From assembly GCA_000961575.1 (NCBI GenBank), contig LADP01000005.1:1-64000 (forward strand): DNA of 64,000 nucleotides, written 5' to 3'. The position numbers and the translations under genes were made by a program. Source of the DNA: Peptococcaceae bacterium BRH_c8a. GTDB taxonomy: Bacteria > Bacillota > Desulfotomaculia > Desulfotomaculales > Desulfallaceae. The notes below the pieces were generated by a model that was given only the letters and a program-made list of their open reading frames with translations, had not been told where the DNA came from and ran no database searches. Of this stretch, positions 41,750 to 51,800 are shown piece by piece. How positions within the stretch are numbered: position 1 is the first letter of the stretch; each line of letters opens with the position of its first letter.

Positions 41750-42150
41750 ATAAAAGAGTCCTCTCGTCCGGTAAGGGACGAGAGGACTCGCGGTACCACC
41801 CTAATTGGCATAATCAATATGCCCGCTCAGTAAGGGGTACGGGAACAATACCACTGTAAAAATAAAATAAACCTTTCGTCCAGGGACGAAAAGTTTTCGC
41901 GGTACCACCCTAATTGGCATGTAAACATGCCCACTTGGTTAAGTACGGGAATTCGTTCTCAGCAGAATTAACTCCGATACCCCCTTCCTTTTAACGGCGG
42001 AAGATCCCGTCACAGCCTACTCTATCAAACCCTTTCAGCCGTGCAACTCCGGAGAGAACTTCAACAGACCATACTTTAGGAGTGCTCTCAGTCTATGACA
42101 CTCCATCCCTGAAAAGCTGGAACCTACCTACTTTTCTCCATCACTGTTTT
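41750..42150 (-). promoter_or_regulatory. T-box riboswitch with duplicated antiterminator/terminator module
   Basis: Read on the minus strand, the leader has a full stem I (starting GTGATGGAGAAAAGTAGG near 42147, with AGAG and GAGTAGG elements) and a CCGCCGTTA linker. A T-box AATTAGGGTGGTACCGCG at 41915-41898 is followed by the terminator CTTTTCGTCC/GGACGAAAG and T's. A second complete module follows: TTCCCGTAC, GGGCAT/ATGCC stem, another AATTAGGGTGGTACCGCG (41806-41789) and the terminator GAGTCCTCTCGTCC/GGACGAGAGGACTC with TTTTATTTT. Only one stem I is present. T-boxes read uncharged tRNA; the specifier codon could not be assigned safely. It controls the small accessory and symporter genes. 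Confidence 0.9.
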
Positions 42151-42231
42151 TTATGTGTTTAATTAGTAAATACATATTTATATTACCATGGACATGTTAA
42201 ACAGTCAATTATAAATATTCAAACTTTTTTA

Positions 42232-43872
42232 CTATACTTTTGCTTTAGCTAGCAGCAGCTTTGCTCTGATTTGGTCAACCCTGTCCTGGAGTTTCTTTAT
42301 TACGGTACTCTTATTACGTCTGGATGCGGGAACATGCTCTACCAGGGTGTCGAAATACTCTTCAAAGGCATTGGCAATGTTATCTTGATTAGCAATAATG
42401 GCAATGGGTTTATGCCCAAGGTCGTCGCAGGTGGAAAGTACTACCGAAGAATCTTCTTTTACAGTCAGGTACATTCTTTGGGCATTGTCAATTTCATGTA
42501 GTTTAAAAAGAATAACTTCATAGTTTTCATACTTTCTCAGTAGGTCAATGATATGCGAAATATGTTCAATATAATCAGCTGCGCTGCATCTTACCGCCCG
42601 GTCGTTAAATAATTCAAGCCCGTTATATGTATGTTCGCTATCGGTAAGGTTGGTTTCGAAGGCCTCGATATTTATAAACTCCCTGTACCGGTGCGATAAA
42701 AGGTTACGGTTAAAGTTAGCGGTACGTTTTTGGTGCAATTCCAGCCTTTCTTTTTTTTCGCTAGCGGACAATCCCAAACCGTCAAGCAACTTTTTGTAAA
42801 GCCTCACCGGCATGGTTAACGAGGTTGGAGCGTTTTTCAGGACGTACAGGAAACCGGGTCTTTCTTCCAATGCACAAATTTCTCGGTAATAATCACCCAT
42901 GCTACCGCTTTTATATATATGCACCAACCGGCGGCAGGTTAATAAAAAGGCGAGATAGTTTTCTTCTGCCAGTCTAATTACTAGGGGGTCTCGGTGGAAG
43001 AACGTATAATTTGTATCATGTCCATTTTCCGGTGTCACAGCAATAATCGCTGCCGTACCCCGGGCGATGAACAGAGTGCACTTAATTACCTTCTCTGTGT
43101 ATTTGGGATAATAGTATGATTCCAGTCTTCCGGTGAGATGCAGGGGCACCCATTGGTCAATTACCGACATTATCCGGGCTGGATCCCTGTTTACATGATG
43201 GATGATTGTAACCTTATGTCCCGATAAAAGTACCTGCCGTAATACCCGGCCCCAGTTCATAAAGAACTCGGGATCGCCCACCAGCCATGCAAGGTCTTCT
43301 TCACTGAACAAAAGAAGTTCCAAGGGGCGGGGTGACGACATAACCAGGCTCAGAAAGTTCATCACAGCCTGGCGCTTGCCTTCAAGGCCCTTAAAAACCT
43401 CATAGCTGCCCTGCTCGCCAGGCTTGATTGTTATATCAGATTTAGCCTGAGGTGTCATAACGTCAACGGTATCTGAGATATTGCTCAGTATACTCATTTT
43501 GGCGAACATATTATTGATACTGATACTGTGTACCCCGACGGGCGGGGGTACATGACTACTACCGGCAGTGTCTTCCGTCATAAAGAGCCAATCGGCAACG
43601 GCTTTGTGTGCTTGAACAGAACCAAAATCTTTTATCGCTGGATAAGCTGACCGTAGAACGTCCATTAAGGCATCTTTTTGATGTTGGAGTGCATTTATAT
43701 TTAAAAAATAACTGATTATCAAAGGAACATGCGGGGAATCCGGGGCAGGAGTGCGGTTCCCCCTTCTCCATTTGCTGACCAGAGAAGGGTCTACCCTGAT
43801 GGCCCTGGCCAGTTTGCTATTACTGCTGTTAAATGTCTTAATCAAAAAATCCAGTTTTTGACCAAATACCAT
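42232..43872 (-). CDS. HTH-domain protein of unknown function
   Basis: This 546-residue protein starts with an XRE-like helix-turn-helix (FGQKLDFLIKTFNSSNSKLA then RAIRVDPSLVSKWRRGNRTP, residues 3-42). About 500 residues without a recognised domain follow, though they are plainly folded (for example LELLLFSEEDLAWLVGDPEF, CTLFIARGTAAIIAVTPENG). The C-terminus is a basic helix. ATG 43872 is used because AAGGGG lies 9 bases before it. It is divergent from the double-kinase gene, with three TGACAA boxes in between, so it may regulate itself and that operon. The large C-terminal part could be a ligand or protein sensor. Confidence 0.75.
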   Translation of the reverse strand: MVFGQKLDFLIKTFNSSNSKLARAIRVDPSLVSKWRRGNRTPAPDSPHVPLIISYFLNINALQHQKDALMDVLRSAYPAIKDFGSVQAHKAVADWLFMTEDTAGSSHVPPPVGVHSISINNMFAKMSILSNISDTVDVMTPQAKSDITIKPGEQGSYEVFKGLEGKRQAVMNFLSLVMSSPRPLELLLFSEEDLAWLVGDPEFFMNWGRVLRQVLLSGHKVTIIHHVNRDPARIMSVIDQWVPLHLTGRLESYYYPKYTEKVIKCTLFIARGTAAIIAVTPENGHDTNYTFFHRDPLVIRLAEENYLAFLLTCRRLVHIYKSGSMGDYYREICALEERPGFLYVLKNAPTSLTMPVRLYKKLLDGLGLSASEKKERLELHQKRTANFNRNLLSHRYREFINIEAFETNLTDSEHTYNGLELFNDRAVRCSAADYIEHISHIIDLLRKYENYEVILFKLHEIDNAQRMYLTVKEDSSVVLSTCDDLGHKPIAIIANQDNIANAFEEYFDTLVEHVPASRRNKSTVIKKLQDRVDQIRAKLLLAKAKV

Positions 43873-43928
43873 AAAAATTAGCCCCTTATCTCCATATAAC
43901 TCCATTATAGCATAAACCAAGACAAGCA

Positions 43929-43963
43929 TGACAAAATTGTGACAATTTATTTGTCCATGACAA
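43929..43963. promoter_or_regulatory. TGACAA repeats between divergent genes
   Basis: TGACAA occurs at 43929, 43940 and 43958, the first two 11 bp apart, in the spacer between the HTH gene and the sensor-kinase gene. An ATAAT-type -10 candidate (CTATAATAAAG, about 44000) follows towards the kinase. This could be an operator of the HTH protein. Confidence 0.35.
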
Positions 43964-44055
43964 AGGACGAAGGGTTATAGAAGTACAGGACTGGTCTATC
44001 TATAATAAAGTTGGGTGGTTTACGGGCATTTTGCGTGGATGGGGGCTAAGTAGCA

Positions 44056-47000
44056 ATGAATATCATCGCAAGCGCAAAAAAAGTCTTGTTTGCCATAACC
44101 TCTATTTTGTTGGTTTTTGCTATCTGCTTGGCAGTAATAGAATTTACCGATACAAACACCAAATTTTCATCCCTTTCGCCCCGGAATGGAACCTTGGATC
44201 TATCGGAGTGGAATTCTGAAAAGGATGGGCTTTTAAACCTAAGTGGGGAATGGGATTTTTATTGGCATATTTTTTTAAGTTACGATAATCTAAGGGATTT
44301 AGACCCGGGAGCAGATGTCAAGGCCAAGGTACCCTCAGTTTGGAATAAATACCAAATCGATGATCATAGTCTCCCTGGTTTTGGCTATGCCACCTATCGG
44401 CTAAAGATAACAAACGCCCAAACTGATACCCCTATAACCTTCCGTATCCCCACCATGTCCACCGCTTACAGCATGTATGTTAATGAAAAACTGGTCGCAT
44501 CCAATGGAGTGGCGGCAACAAATAAAGAGCATTTCCGACCGGAATACAAACCAAGGAACGTTTCGATATTACCACCCGCATCACAATTCGACATAATCGT
44601 TCAGGTATCCAATTTCATTTATGCCCGCGGGGGTATGTGGTACCCCATAAACATGGGTACCCCGGAGCAAATGCAAGAGTTTAATAAGCACATTGTTTAC
44701 AGGGATATATTTTTATTTAGCAGTTGTTTTATCCTGGGGCTGTATTATTTAAGTATTTTCATGTTACGGCGTGAAGACAAAAGCAGCCTGTATTTTGTCT
44801 TTATGTGCCTTATCGTTATGGGGAGGACTGTTATTCACGGGGATTACGCCGTTTACACGTTGATTCCTTTCGTAAGTTTTGGCGCTATTGTCTTGATCAA
44901 CTACATAACTTTAGCTTGGTTTCCCACAACCTTTGCACTGCTATTAAATGAATTGTTTCCAAAAGAGATGCCTAAAAAGATGGTTCGGGTCACAGTTATT
45001 TACTCATTGGCGATGACACTGATTACATTACTTGCACCTCTCCACTTCTACACAAATTATACATATATATTCCTGGCTTTGGCCATACTGATAGCTTTAT
45101 ATACATTGGTGGTTACCGGCATTGCTTTTATTAAAAGGAGGCAGAATTCGTCTATTGTATTGCTGGGCGCCCTAGCCATGATAGCGGGTGCTGTCTACGA
45201 TATATTGTGTTATTACCGGGTGATTGCCCACAACGTAGGGGAGTTATCCAGTTTCGGTTTCGTTGTATTTCTATTTTTACAATCCTTCGTACTGGCCAGG
45301 CGGTTTGCCCAGGCCTTTACAAGTATAAATGACTTGTCCCGGCGGTTACTGGAAATGGACAAGACTAAAGACGAGTTTTTGGCCAACACATCACATGAAC
45401 TGCGCACACCCCTAAACGGCATACTGGGCATAACCGAGGCGATGCTGCGTGGCAGTGAGGGTAACCTTAATGAAGGGCAGCGGCAGAGCCTTTCCATGAT
45501 TGCACTTAGCAGCAGGAGGTTGGCCAACCTGGTCAATGACATTCTTGATCATTCCAGACTAAAGCACAGTGACCTAAAGCTTAATCTTAAGCCTCTTAGT
45601 ATAAAGGGTATTGTTGAAACTACAAGCCATGTATTTCGCCAGCTGAATGACCCGACAAAGATAAAAATAAACTGTGTTATATCTAATGATCTCCCACCTG
45701 TCTTAGCTGATGAAAACCGGCTGGCTCAAATTATGTATAACCTAATCGGCAATGCGGTCAAATTTACAACTCAGGGAGATATTAAGGTTACAGCAAGGGA
45801 AGCCGGAGAAATGCTGGAGGTCTGTGTGGAGGATACGGGCCAGGGTATCCCCAAAGAAAAGCTTACGGACATATTCAAGTCCTTTGAACAGGTGGATGCC
45901 TCAATTACCCGCAAGCACGGCGGTACGGGGCTGGGGCTTTCCATAACCAAACAACTGGTGGAATCTCATGGAGGCAGGATTTGGGTCAAATCTACCCCGG
46001 GAAAAGGAGCAAAATTTTATTTTACCTTGCCTATCACCAGGTCGCAGTCTGATGAAAATGATACTAACCTGCCGGTGCTGTATGAGCTAGCCGCCGGCCT
46101 GGATAAAAGAACCGGAAGTTTCAGGTCAACTAGCACGGGTGCTCATATTTTAATTGTTGATGATGAGATTTTAAACATGCAATCTGCCGCTGCCATCCTT
46201 AAAACGGGTGGATACTCTACCACGGCGGTGGCCAGCGGACCGGCCGCCCTGGATGAAATACGCAACAATAAGGACATTTCCCTGGTCATATTGGATGTGA
46301 TGATGCCGGAAATGTCAGGTTATGAGGTATGCCGTCGCATAAGGCAAGACAAGACCCATTACGACTTACCAGTGCTGATGCTGACCGCTAAAACAAGAAC
46401 TGAGGATATTGTGATGGGCTTTGAAGCCGGGGCTAATGATTATCTGCCCAAACCGGTTGAGGTAGCAGAACTCCTGGCCCGGGTTAAGACCTTGGTAAAC
46501 CTGAAGACTGCGGTGGATAAGGCCAGGGCGGCGGAAGTGGCTTTTTTGCAGGCGCAGATTAAACCGCACTTCTTGTTCAATGTCTTAAACACAATATCCT
46601 ACTTCTGCGATACCGACCCTGAAAAGGCCGGAGCGCTTATTAACGAGCTGGCTAATTATCTGAGACAGAGCTTTGATTTCAAAAATTTGGATATGTTTGT
46701 CCCCCTTGATAAAGAGATCAATCTGGTTAAGTCGTATTTGGAGATAGAAAAGGCCCGGTTTGGCGAGGAAATGACGGTAGCATTTAATATTGCTCAGAAC
46801 ATACATACAGACATTCCGCCACTGTCCATTCAGCCTCTGGTGGAGAACGCCATTCGGCACGGTCTGAGAAAAAAAAGCGGCCGGGGCACCGTTAGCATAT
46901 CCGTCCAGCTGGCTCCGGAAGGAGCAACGGTAACTGTAAGCGACAACGGGCGGGGTATCCCCGCCGACCGCTTGGACAAGCTTTTGGGGCCGAATAACTC

Positions 47001-47151
47001 AAGCGGTGTGGGGCTGCGCAATATCCATGCCCGGCTAAACAGGTTATATGGGAAGGGCCTGTCCATAAGCAGCGAGGCAGAGAAAGGAACGGTTATTTCA
47101 TTTACCATACCCCTGGGAGGTGTTTTACTTGATCCGGGCCATAATAGTTGA
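44056..47151 (+). CDS. Hybrid sensor with two histidine kinase modules
   Basis: This is a 1031-residue protein. An N-terminal membrane anchor is followed by an external beta-sandwich (about 50-200, with LSGEWDFYW and GFGYATYRLKI as in 7TMR-DISM sensors) and a seven-helix membrane domain (about 210-405). Then come HisKA (TSHELRTPLNGILG, His about 447), HATPase (NLIGNAVKF, DTGQGIP, GGTGLGLSI) and a receiver (LIVDDE, acceptor in LVILDVMMPEMSG about 746, YLPKPVE). Last is a second, LytS-type kinase (QIKPHFLFNVLNTISYF about 835, LSIQPLVENAIRHGLRK, GVGLRNIHARLNRLYG). The second kinase probably phosphorylates the response regulator encoded next, which overlaps it by 23 bases. Signal unknown. Confidence 0.92.
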   Translation: MNIIASAKKVLFAITSILLVFAICLAVIEFTDTNTKFSSLSPRNGTLDLSEWNSEKDGLLNLSGEWDFYWHIFLSYDNLRDLDPGADVKAKVPSVWNKYQIDDHSLPGFGYATYRLKITNAQTDTPITFRIPTMSTAYSMYVNEKLVASNGVAATNKEHFRPEYKPRNVSILPPASQFDIIVQVSNFIYARGGMWYPINMGTPEQMQEFNKHIVYRDIFLFSSCFILGLYYLSIFMLRREDKSSLYFVFMCLIVMGRTVIHGDYAVYTLIPFVSFGAIVLINYITLAWFPTTFALLLNELFPKEMPKKMVRVTVIYSLAMTLITLLAPLHFYTNYTYIFLALAILIALYTLVVTGIAFIKRRQNSSIVLLGALAMIAGAVYDILCYYRVIAHNVGELSSFGFVVFLFLQSFVLARRFAQAFTSINDLSRRLLEMDKTKDEFLANTSHELRTPLNGILGITEAMLRGSEGNLNEGQRQSLSMIALSSRRLANLVNDILDHSRLKHSDLKLNLKPLSIKGIVETTSHVFRQLNDPTKIKINCVISNDLPPVLADENRLAQIMYNLIGNAVKFTTQGDIKVTAREAGEMLEVCVEDTGQGIPKEKLTDIFKSFEQVDASITRKHGGTGLGLSITKQLVESHGGRIWVKSTPGKGAKFYFTLPITRSQSDENDTNLPVLYELAAGLDKRTGSFRSTSTGAHILIVDDEILNMQSAAAILKTGGYSTTAVASGPAALDEIRNNKDISLVILDVMMPEMSGYEVCRRIRQDKTHYDLPVLMLTAKTRTEDIVMGFEAGANDYLPKPVEVAELLARVKTLVNLKTAVDKARAAEVAFLQAQIKPHFLFNVLNTISYFCDTDPEKAGALINELANYLRQSFDFKNLDMFVPLDKEINLVKSYLEIEKARFGEEMTVAFNIAQNIHTDIPPLSIQPLVENAIRHGLRKKSGRGTVSISVQLAPEGATVTVSDNGRGIPADRLDKLLGPNNSSGVGLRNIHARLNRLYGKGLSISSEAEKGTVISFTIPLGGVLLDPGHNS

Positions 47152-48217
47152 TGATGAGCGTCCTTCGGTGGATAAAATGGGTAAATTGCTCGGAGACAGC
47201 GGGGTAGTGGATATTAAGGGCAAGTTCTTAAATCCGTTGGATGCATTGGAATTTGTTAAAAAAGTGAAAATAGACACAGCTTTTATTGATATTGAAATGC
47301 CGGAGATGGATGGATTCCAGCTGGCAAACCGTGTTTTTGCTCTCCAGGAGTGGACGGCGGTTGTGTTTGTGACGGCTTATAATGAATATGCCGTCGAGGC
47401 ATTTCGGATTAATGCCCTGGACTATCTTTTAAAACCGGTGGATAAAAAACGTTTAAATGAGACCTTGGAGCGGATCAGACAGGAAAAAAATATTAACATT
47501 AACCAGTCCCGGATGCAGGTGCGCTGTTTTGGTAAATTCAAGGTCATTGCCGGATCCGGCGAAGTTAAATTCCGCACCAGCAAGGCCGAGGAACTGCTGG
47601 CCTATCTTATTGACGGCCGGGGTGCGGAGATCAGCCGCGACGAAATAATTGACCGCCTGTGGCCGGATTATGAAGGAGATAGGGCCGTGGCCCATTTTAA
47701 CACCACGCTGTACAATGTGCGGAAGGCGTTACAGCAAAACGGCATTCAGGCATCCATCAAACACTCCAGGGGTTGTTACTGTCTTGAAGCCGCCTCCATC
47801 GACTGTGACTACCACCGGTTTTTATCTTTAACGGCTGCGCCGACGGCGATCAATGTTCTAACTATTTCCGATTATGAAGCGCTAGCCGCTCTTTATACCG
47901 GTGATTATCTGGAAAGCAATCAATTCCAGTGGTCACAGAGGAGCAGGATGCAGCTCAAGGAAAAATATGTGCAGCTGGTTTTAGATATGGCGGAATACTA
48001 CAAAGCCGTCGGTGAACAAGACCGGGCAGCGGAGCTATTAAAAACCGGCCTGAAACATGAGCCGCTGCACACGGATTTAAACTACAGGTTGGTTGAAACA
48101 TTAATGGTAGCGAAAAAACGTATTGCCGCGGTAAAATACTATAATGCATACAGACGGGAATTAAAAAATGAACTTGGCCTTGAGCCTGATGTGAAATTAA
48201 GAAAACTGATGGCGTAA
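47129..48217 (+). CDS. Response regulator with SARP/BTAD-type output
   Basis: This regulator is about 362 residues long. The receiver has VDDERP, the acceptor Asp in TAFIDIEMPEMDG, Thr in VFVTAYNEYA and Lys in YLLKPVDKKRL. The output begins with an OmpR-like winged helix (VRCFGKFKVIAGSGEVKFRT ... EISRDEIIDRLWPDYEGD ... LYNVRKALQQNGI). It continues with a BTAD/tetratricopeptide-type helical domain (YTGDYLESNQFQWSQRSRMQ and so on), as in SARP activators and Bacillus/clostridial LytT-SARP fusions. The start is TTG 47129, with GGGAGG 8 bases before it. SARP proteins bind heptamer direct repeats 11 bp apart close to the -10 box, exactly the arrangement found at 48338 and 53319. Confidence 0.92.
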   Translation: MIRAIIVDDERPSVDKMGKLLGDSGVVDIKGKFLNPLDALEFVKKVKIDTAFIDIEMPEMDGFQLANRVFALQEWTAVVFVTAYNEYAVEAFRINALDYLLKPVDKKRLNETLERIRQEKNININQSRMQVRCFGKFKVIAGSGEVKFRTSKAEELLAYLIDGRGAEISRDEIIDRLWPDYEGDRAVAHFNTTLYNVRKALQQNGIQASIKHSRGCYCLEAASIDCDYHRFLSLTAAPTAINVLTISDYEALAALYTGDYLESNQFQWSQRSRMQLKEKYVQLVLDMAEYYKAVGEQDRAAELLKTGLKHEPLHTDLNYRLVETLMVAKKRIAAVKYYNAYRRELKNELGLEPDVKLRKLMA

Positions 48218-48247
48218 AATGAATACTATAAGGATTTTATAACAATG

Positions 48248-48277
48248 ACCGTTCGGGTAAACCGGGCGGTTTTTTTA
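48248..48277 (+). terminator. Rho-independent terminator
   Basis: ACCGttCGG and CCGggCGGT arms followed by a run of T's, 30 bases after the response-regulator stop. It separates the regulatory operon from the downstream target genes. Confidence 0.8.
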
Positions 48278-48337
48278 TATTTCTTATTCAAAGTCCCTTA
48301 TCCGGCCTCATCTTTAACCATCTTGAAATAACGAACC

Positions 48338-48370
48338 GTTTAGTCGTGGTTTAGTGAGCCGTTTTACAAT
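48338..48370 (+). promoter_or_regulatory. SARP-type promoter: tandem GTTTAGT heptamers and -10 box
   Basis: GTTTAGT occurs at 48338-48344 and 48349-48355, an 11-bp period, and TACAAT (48365-48370) lies 9 bases after the second copy. No normal -35 box is present, as expected for promoters activated by SARP proteins. The same arrangement is repeated at 53319-53351. Confidence 0.7.
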
Positions 48371-48400
48371 ACTGGCAAAAGAATGAAAAGGGATGACCTG

Positions 48401-48790
48401 ATGTACAATGTGGCGCTTATAGACAACGACATCAAGTGCCTTGAATATATGTCCCGCCTGCTGGAGGGAAACGAACATATAACTTCGTTGACGTGCTTCC
48501 AACAGAGGGATGGTTATTTGGAAGAGCTGCAAAAAGGAAACATCCACATTGCATTTATCCGGTTGGGCAGTCCGGGACTGCACGGTTTTTCCCTGGCTAA
48601 GGCAACCCGGAAGGTATCACCGGTCACCAGGATTGTTTTTTTAGCCAGTGCTGATAGCCACGCGGTTATTGCCTTTGAGGAACGGGCCAGCGGTTATTTG
48701 GTTCTACCTGTGAAACAAAAGAGACTGGATGAGGTGGTTGAGAACATTATGAAGCGTGATTTATGGAGGCGGGGTGGTTTACCGGAGTAA
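48401..48790 (+). CDS. Pseudo-receiver domain protein
   Basis: This stand-alone receiver-like protein of about 129 residues resembles the receiver of the response regulator encoded just upstream (AVIAFEERASGYLVLPVKQKRL against AVEAFRINALDYLLKPVDKKRL). Its phosphorylation chemistry is gone: the acceptor Asp is Arg54 (IAFIRLGSPGLHG), the Thr position is Ala82 (VFLASAD), and the Lys of KP is Leu102. It may bind the active regulator or kinase, or sense something other than phosphate. ATG 48401 has AAAAGGGA 7 bases before it; ATG 48383 in frame is less well placed. It is probably cotranscribed with the giant surface gene that begins 77 bases later. Confidence 0.82.
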   Translation: MYNVALIDNDIKCLEYMSRLLEGNEHITSLTCFQQRDGYLEELQKGNIHIAFIRLGSPGLHGFSLAKATRKVSPVTRIVFLASADSHAVIAFEERASGYLVLPVKQKRLDEVVENIMKRDLWRRGGLPE

Positions 48791-48867
48791 TACCCGAGTC
48801 GGAAGTTCGAAACCATGACTTAAGGAACTAAGATATTAATGAAAATTAATTTATAAGGAGCGGAAAA

Positions 48868-51800
48868 ATGCGTAAAATATTGGTTTTGCTATTGACAATT
48901 GGGCTCATATTTACCTTTACAACAATTCCTGTACTTGCAAGTGATGATGAACTTATCGAAATTGATCTTACAAGCGTTATTGAAGACGCTTATGGAGATG
49001 GGTACAGTTATGTAGATGGATTACTGACGATTACGGGCGAAGGGCCTTTCCTCATCACAACTTCCGCCAGCGTCAGCGGGAGGGGCGTTGTGGTGGATAA
49101 TACGGCGGGTACAACGGTCGCGATCACCCTTGAAAATGTCAGTATCAGCAACACAAGCAACAATGCTTGCGCCTTTGCACTGGCAGTCGGTGCTCAGGCA
49201 GTAATTACCCTCAATGGCTCCAACGCGCTGGCCAGCGGTCAGTCTCGGGCGGGGCTTGAAGTCCCCGACGGTGCGGAAGTTTTAATCACAGGGACAGCTG
49301 CCGGTGAACTAACGGCAATTGGCGGACAATATGCAGCGGGCATAGGTGGCGGCAATGGGCAAAACGGTGGTGTGATCAATATTTCCAACGTAGAAATAAT
49401 TGCGCGCGGCGGGTCAAGGGGCGCCGGTATCGGCAGCGGATACAAAACCGGCACCAGCGGCAGCAGCGGGGGTACTATAACGATCACGGATTGCGTAGTT
49501 GACGCCAGTTCGGTCGAATATGGCGCGGGTATCGGCGGCGGCTATATGTCTTCGGGTGGCGTAATCACGATTACCGACAGTACCATCTCAGCAGCCGCGG
49601 GCAATTACGGCGCGGGGATCGGCGGTGGATCATCCGGTGCCAGCGGAGCAATTAGTATAACTGACTCCCGGGTGGATGCCACAGGTGGCGCAGGTGGCGG
49701 AGCGGGCATCGGCGGCGGTGACGAAGGCCTTGGGTACAGCATAAGTATCTCCGGCGCAAATTCGGTTATTAATGCGCAGGGCGGCAGCTACGCTGCGGGG
49801 ATTGGCGGCGGTGACGGCGGCAACGGGTCCAGCATTGACGGCAGGATTACCTTAGCAGGCGGCATAGTTACAGCAACGGGCGGCACAAGTGGTGCAGGCA
49901 TCGGTGGCGGTCAAGCCGGTAACGGCGGCATCATTCACGTTACGGGCGGTAGGGTTTTTGCCACAGGTACAAATGGGGGCGCAGGTATTGGCGGGGGCCG
50001 TTATAACGGCACGGGCGGCGTGGGCGGTAGCGTACTGATTACTGAAGCTTCCGTTACAGCCACCGGTACGGCCGGTGCCATGGATATTGGCGCAGGTTTG
50101 AACGGTTCCGGCAACGGCACGCTACGGGTAGGTCTAGATAGCGGGTACGTTTACGATTCCTTTAAAACACGCGGATTATTGACCCTTAATGAAGGGGGCG
50201 CCGACCAGGCAAGTACCACCATTGGCACATGCACAATTTCCGGTGCCGGAGCGGGCGATATGGCAGGCACTTATATAGAAGGAGTCAAGACAGCGTTAAC
50301 CTTTATAGACTTGACTACCGTCGGCATGGGCGGTGACGGGTACTCCTTTTCAGGAGGTGTACTGACCATAACCGGCGAGGGCCCCTTTATCATTAATAGC
50401 TCTGAATCAACAAACAATCGAGTTCTCGTTGACACGCCGGGGGACATGGTAGCCCAAATCACGATTGAGGATCTTGACATTTCCAACACCGCAACCAGCG
50501 CCTGCGCTTTTGCCCTTGCCGGTTCATCCAGGGTTGAGCTGACACTTTCCGGCACCAACACTCTTGTAAGCGGGCAGAATCGCGCGGGTTTAGAGGTGCC
50601 TGCCGGTACGGAAATCACCATCATTGGTTCATCTGTTGACGAACTGACTGCCACAGGCGGCAAGTATGCTGCCGGCATCGGCGGCGGATATAGCGTCACG
50701 TCGGCCGTTGCCGGCACGATAACAATAAAAGGCGGCACAATTGTTGCCCAAGGCGACGGCACGGTGGACGGCACAGGTGCCGGTGCCGGTATCGGCGGTG
50801 GCCGTGGCGGCTCCGGCGGCACAATTAACATAGAAGGCGGCGACATCACGGCAACCGGCGGTTACCGGGCTGCGGGCATCGGCGGCGGTCAGGGCGGCAC
50901 AAGTGGTATTATTCTGATCAAAGGCGGCGTAATAACCGCATTGGGCACTAACTATAGTGCCGGTATTGGTGGCGGCACCGGCCGGCCTGCGGACAGCATT
51001 ACCATTGAAGGGGGCACAATCCATGCAACGGGTGTCGGCGGAGGCGCGGGCATCGGCGGTGGACGTGTTGATCAAGATCTTGCTTCCACTCATACAGGGG
51101 GCACGATCCATATCTCCGGAGGCAACATAACAGCCGTATCTCAAGGACAGGGTTCAGGTATCGGCAGCGGTTTGGTCATAAACATTAATTGGGAGCTTCC
51201 GGCAACAATAACCATTACAGGAGGTTATATTGACGCACAAAGCTACAGCGGTCCGGGCATCGGCAGCCACGAGGGCACTATCAATATTTCAGGGGGAACG
51301 GTCAATGCCGAAAGCGATAACTATTCAGCTGGTATTGGCGGGGGGTACAGAAAAGGCGGCGGTACCATCAACATCTCAGGTGGAACTATCACAGCAACGG
51401 GCGCAGCCAGTTACGGTGGTGCAGGTATCGGCGGCGGTCATCCCCATGACAATGACGCCCTAAACGGCGGAACAATCAGTATCTCGGGCGGCGAGATTAC
51501 TGCCATGGGCGGGGAATACAGCGCGGGCATCGGTGGCGGGTATGCGGGCGATGCCGGTACAATCACCATTACGGGCGGCGACATCACGGCTTCCGGCACC
51601 AACGGTGGCGCAGGTGTCGGCGGCGGCCTAATGGGCAGTGCCGGTTCGATTACCATTACCGGCGGCAGGATTACGGCTGCCGGCACTGAAACCGGTGCGG
51701 GGATCGGTAAAGGTCATGGCGGCGGCGATGGTGCCATCGTTATCTCCCAGTCCCGGGTAATCGCTTCAGCCCAAAATGGGAATGACGTCATCAGCGCGGG

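Noticed and set aside
50271-51144. Antisense frames up to 192 codons inside the Gly-rich surface gene
   Set aside because: They mirror the repeated GGC/ATC codons of the real gene and show only low-complexity Pro/Ala sequence.
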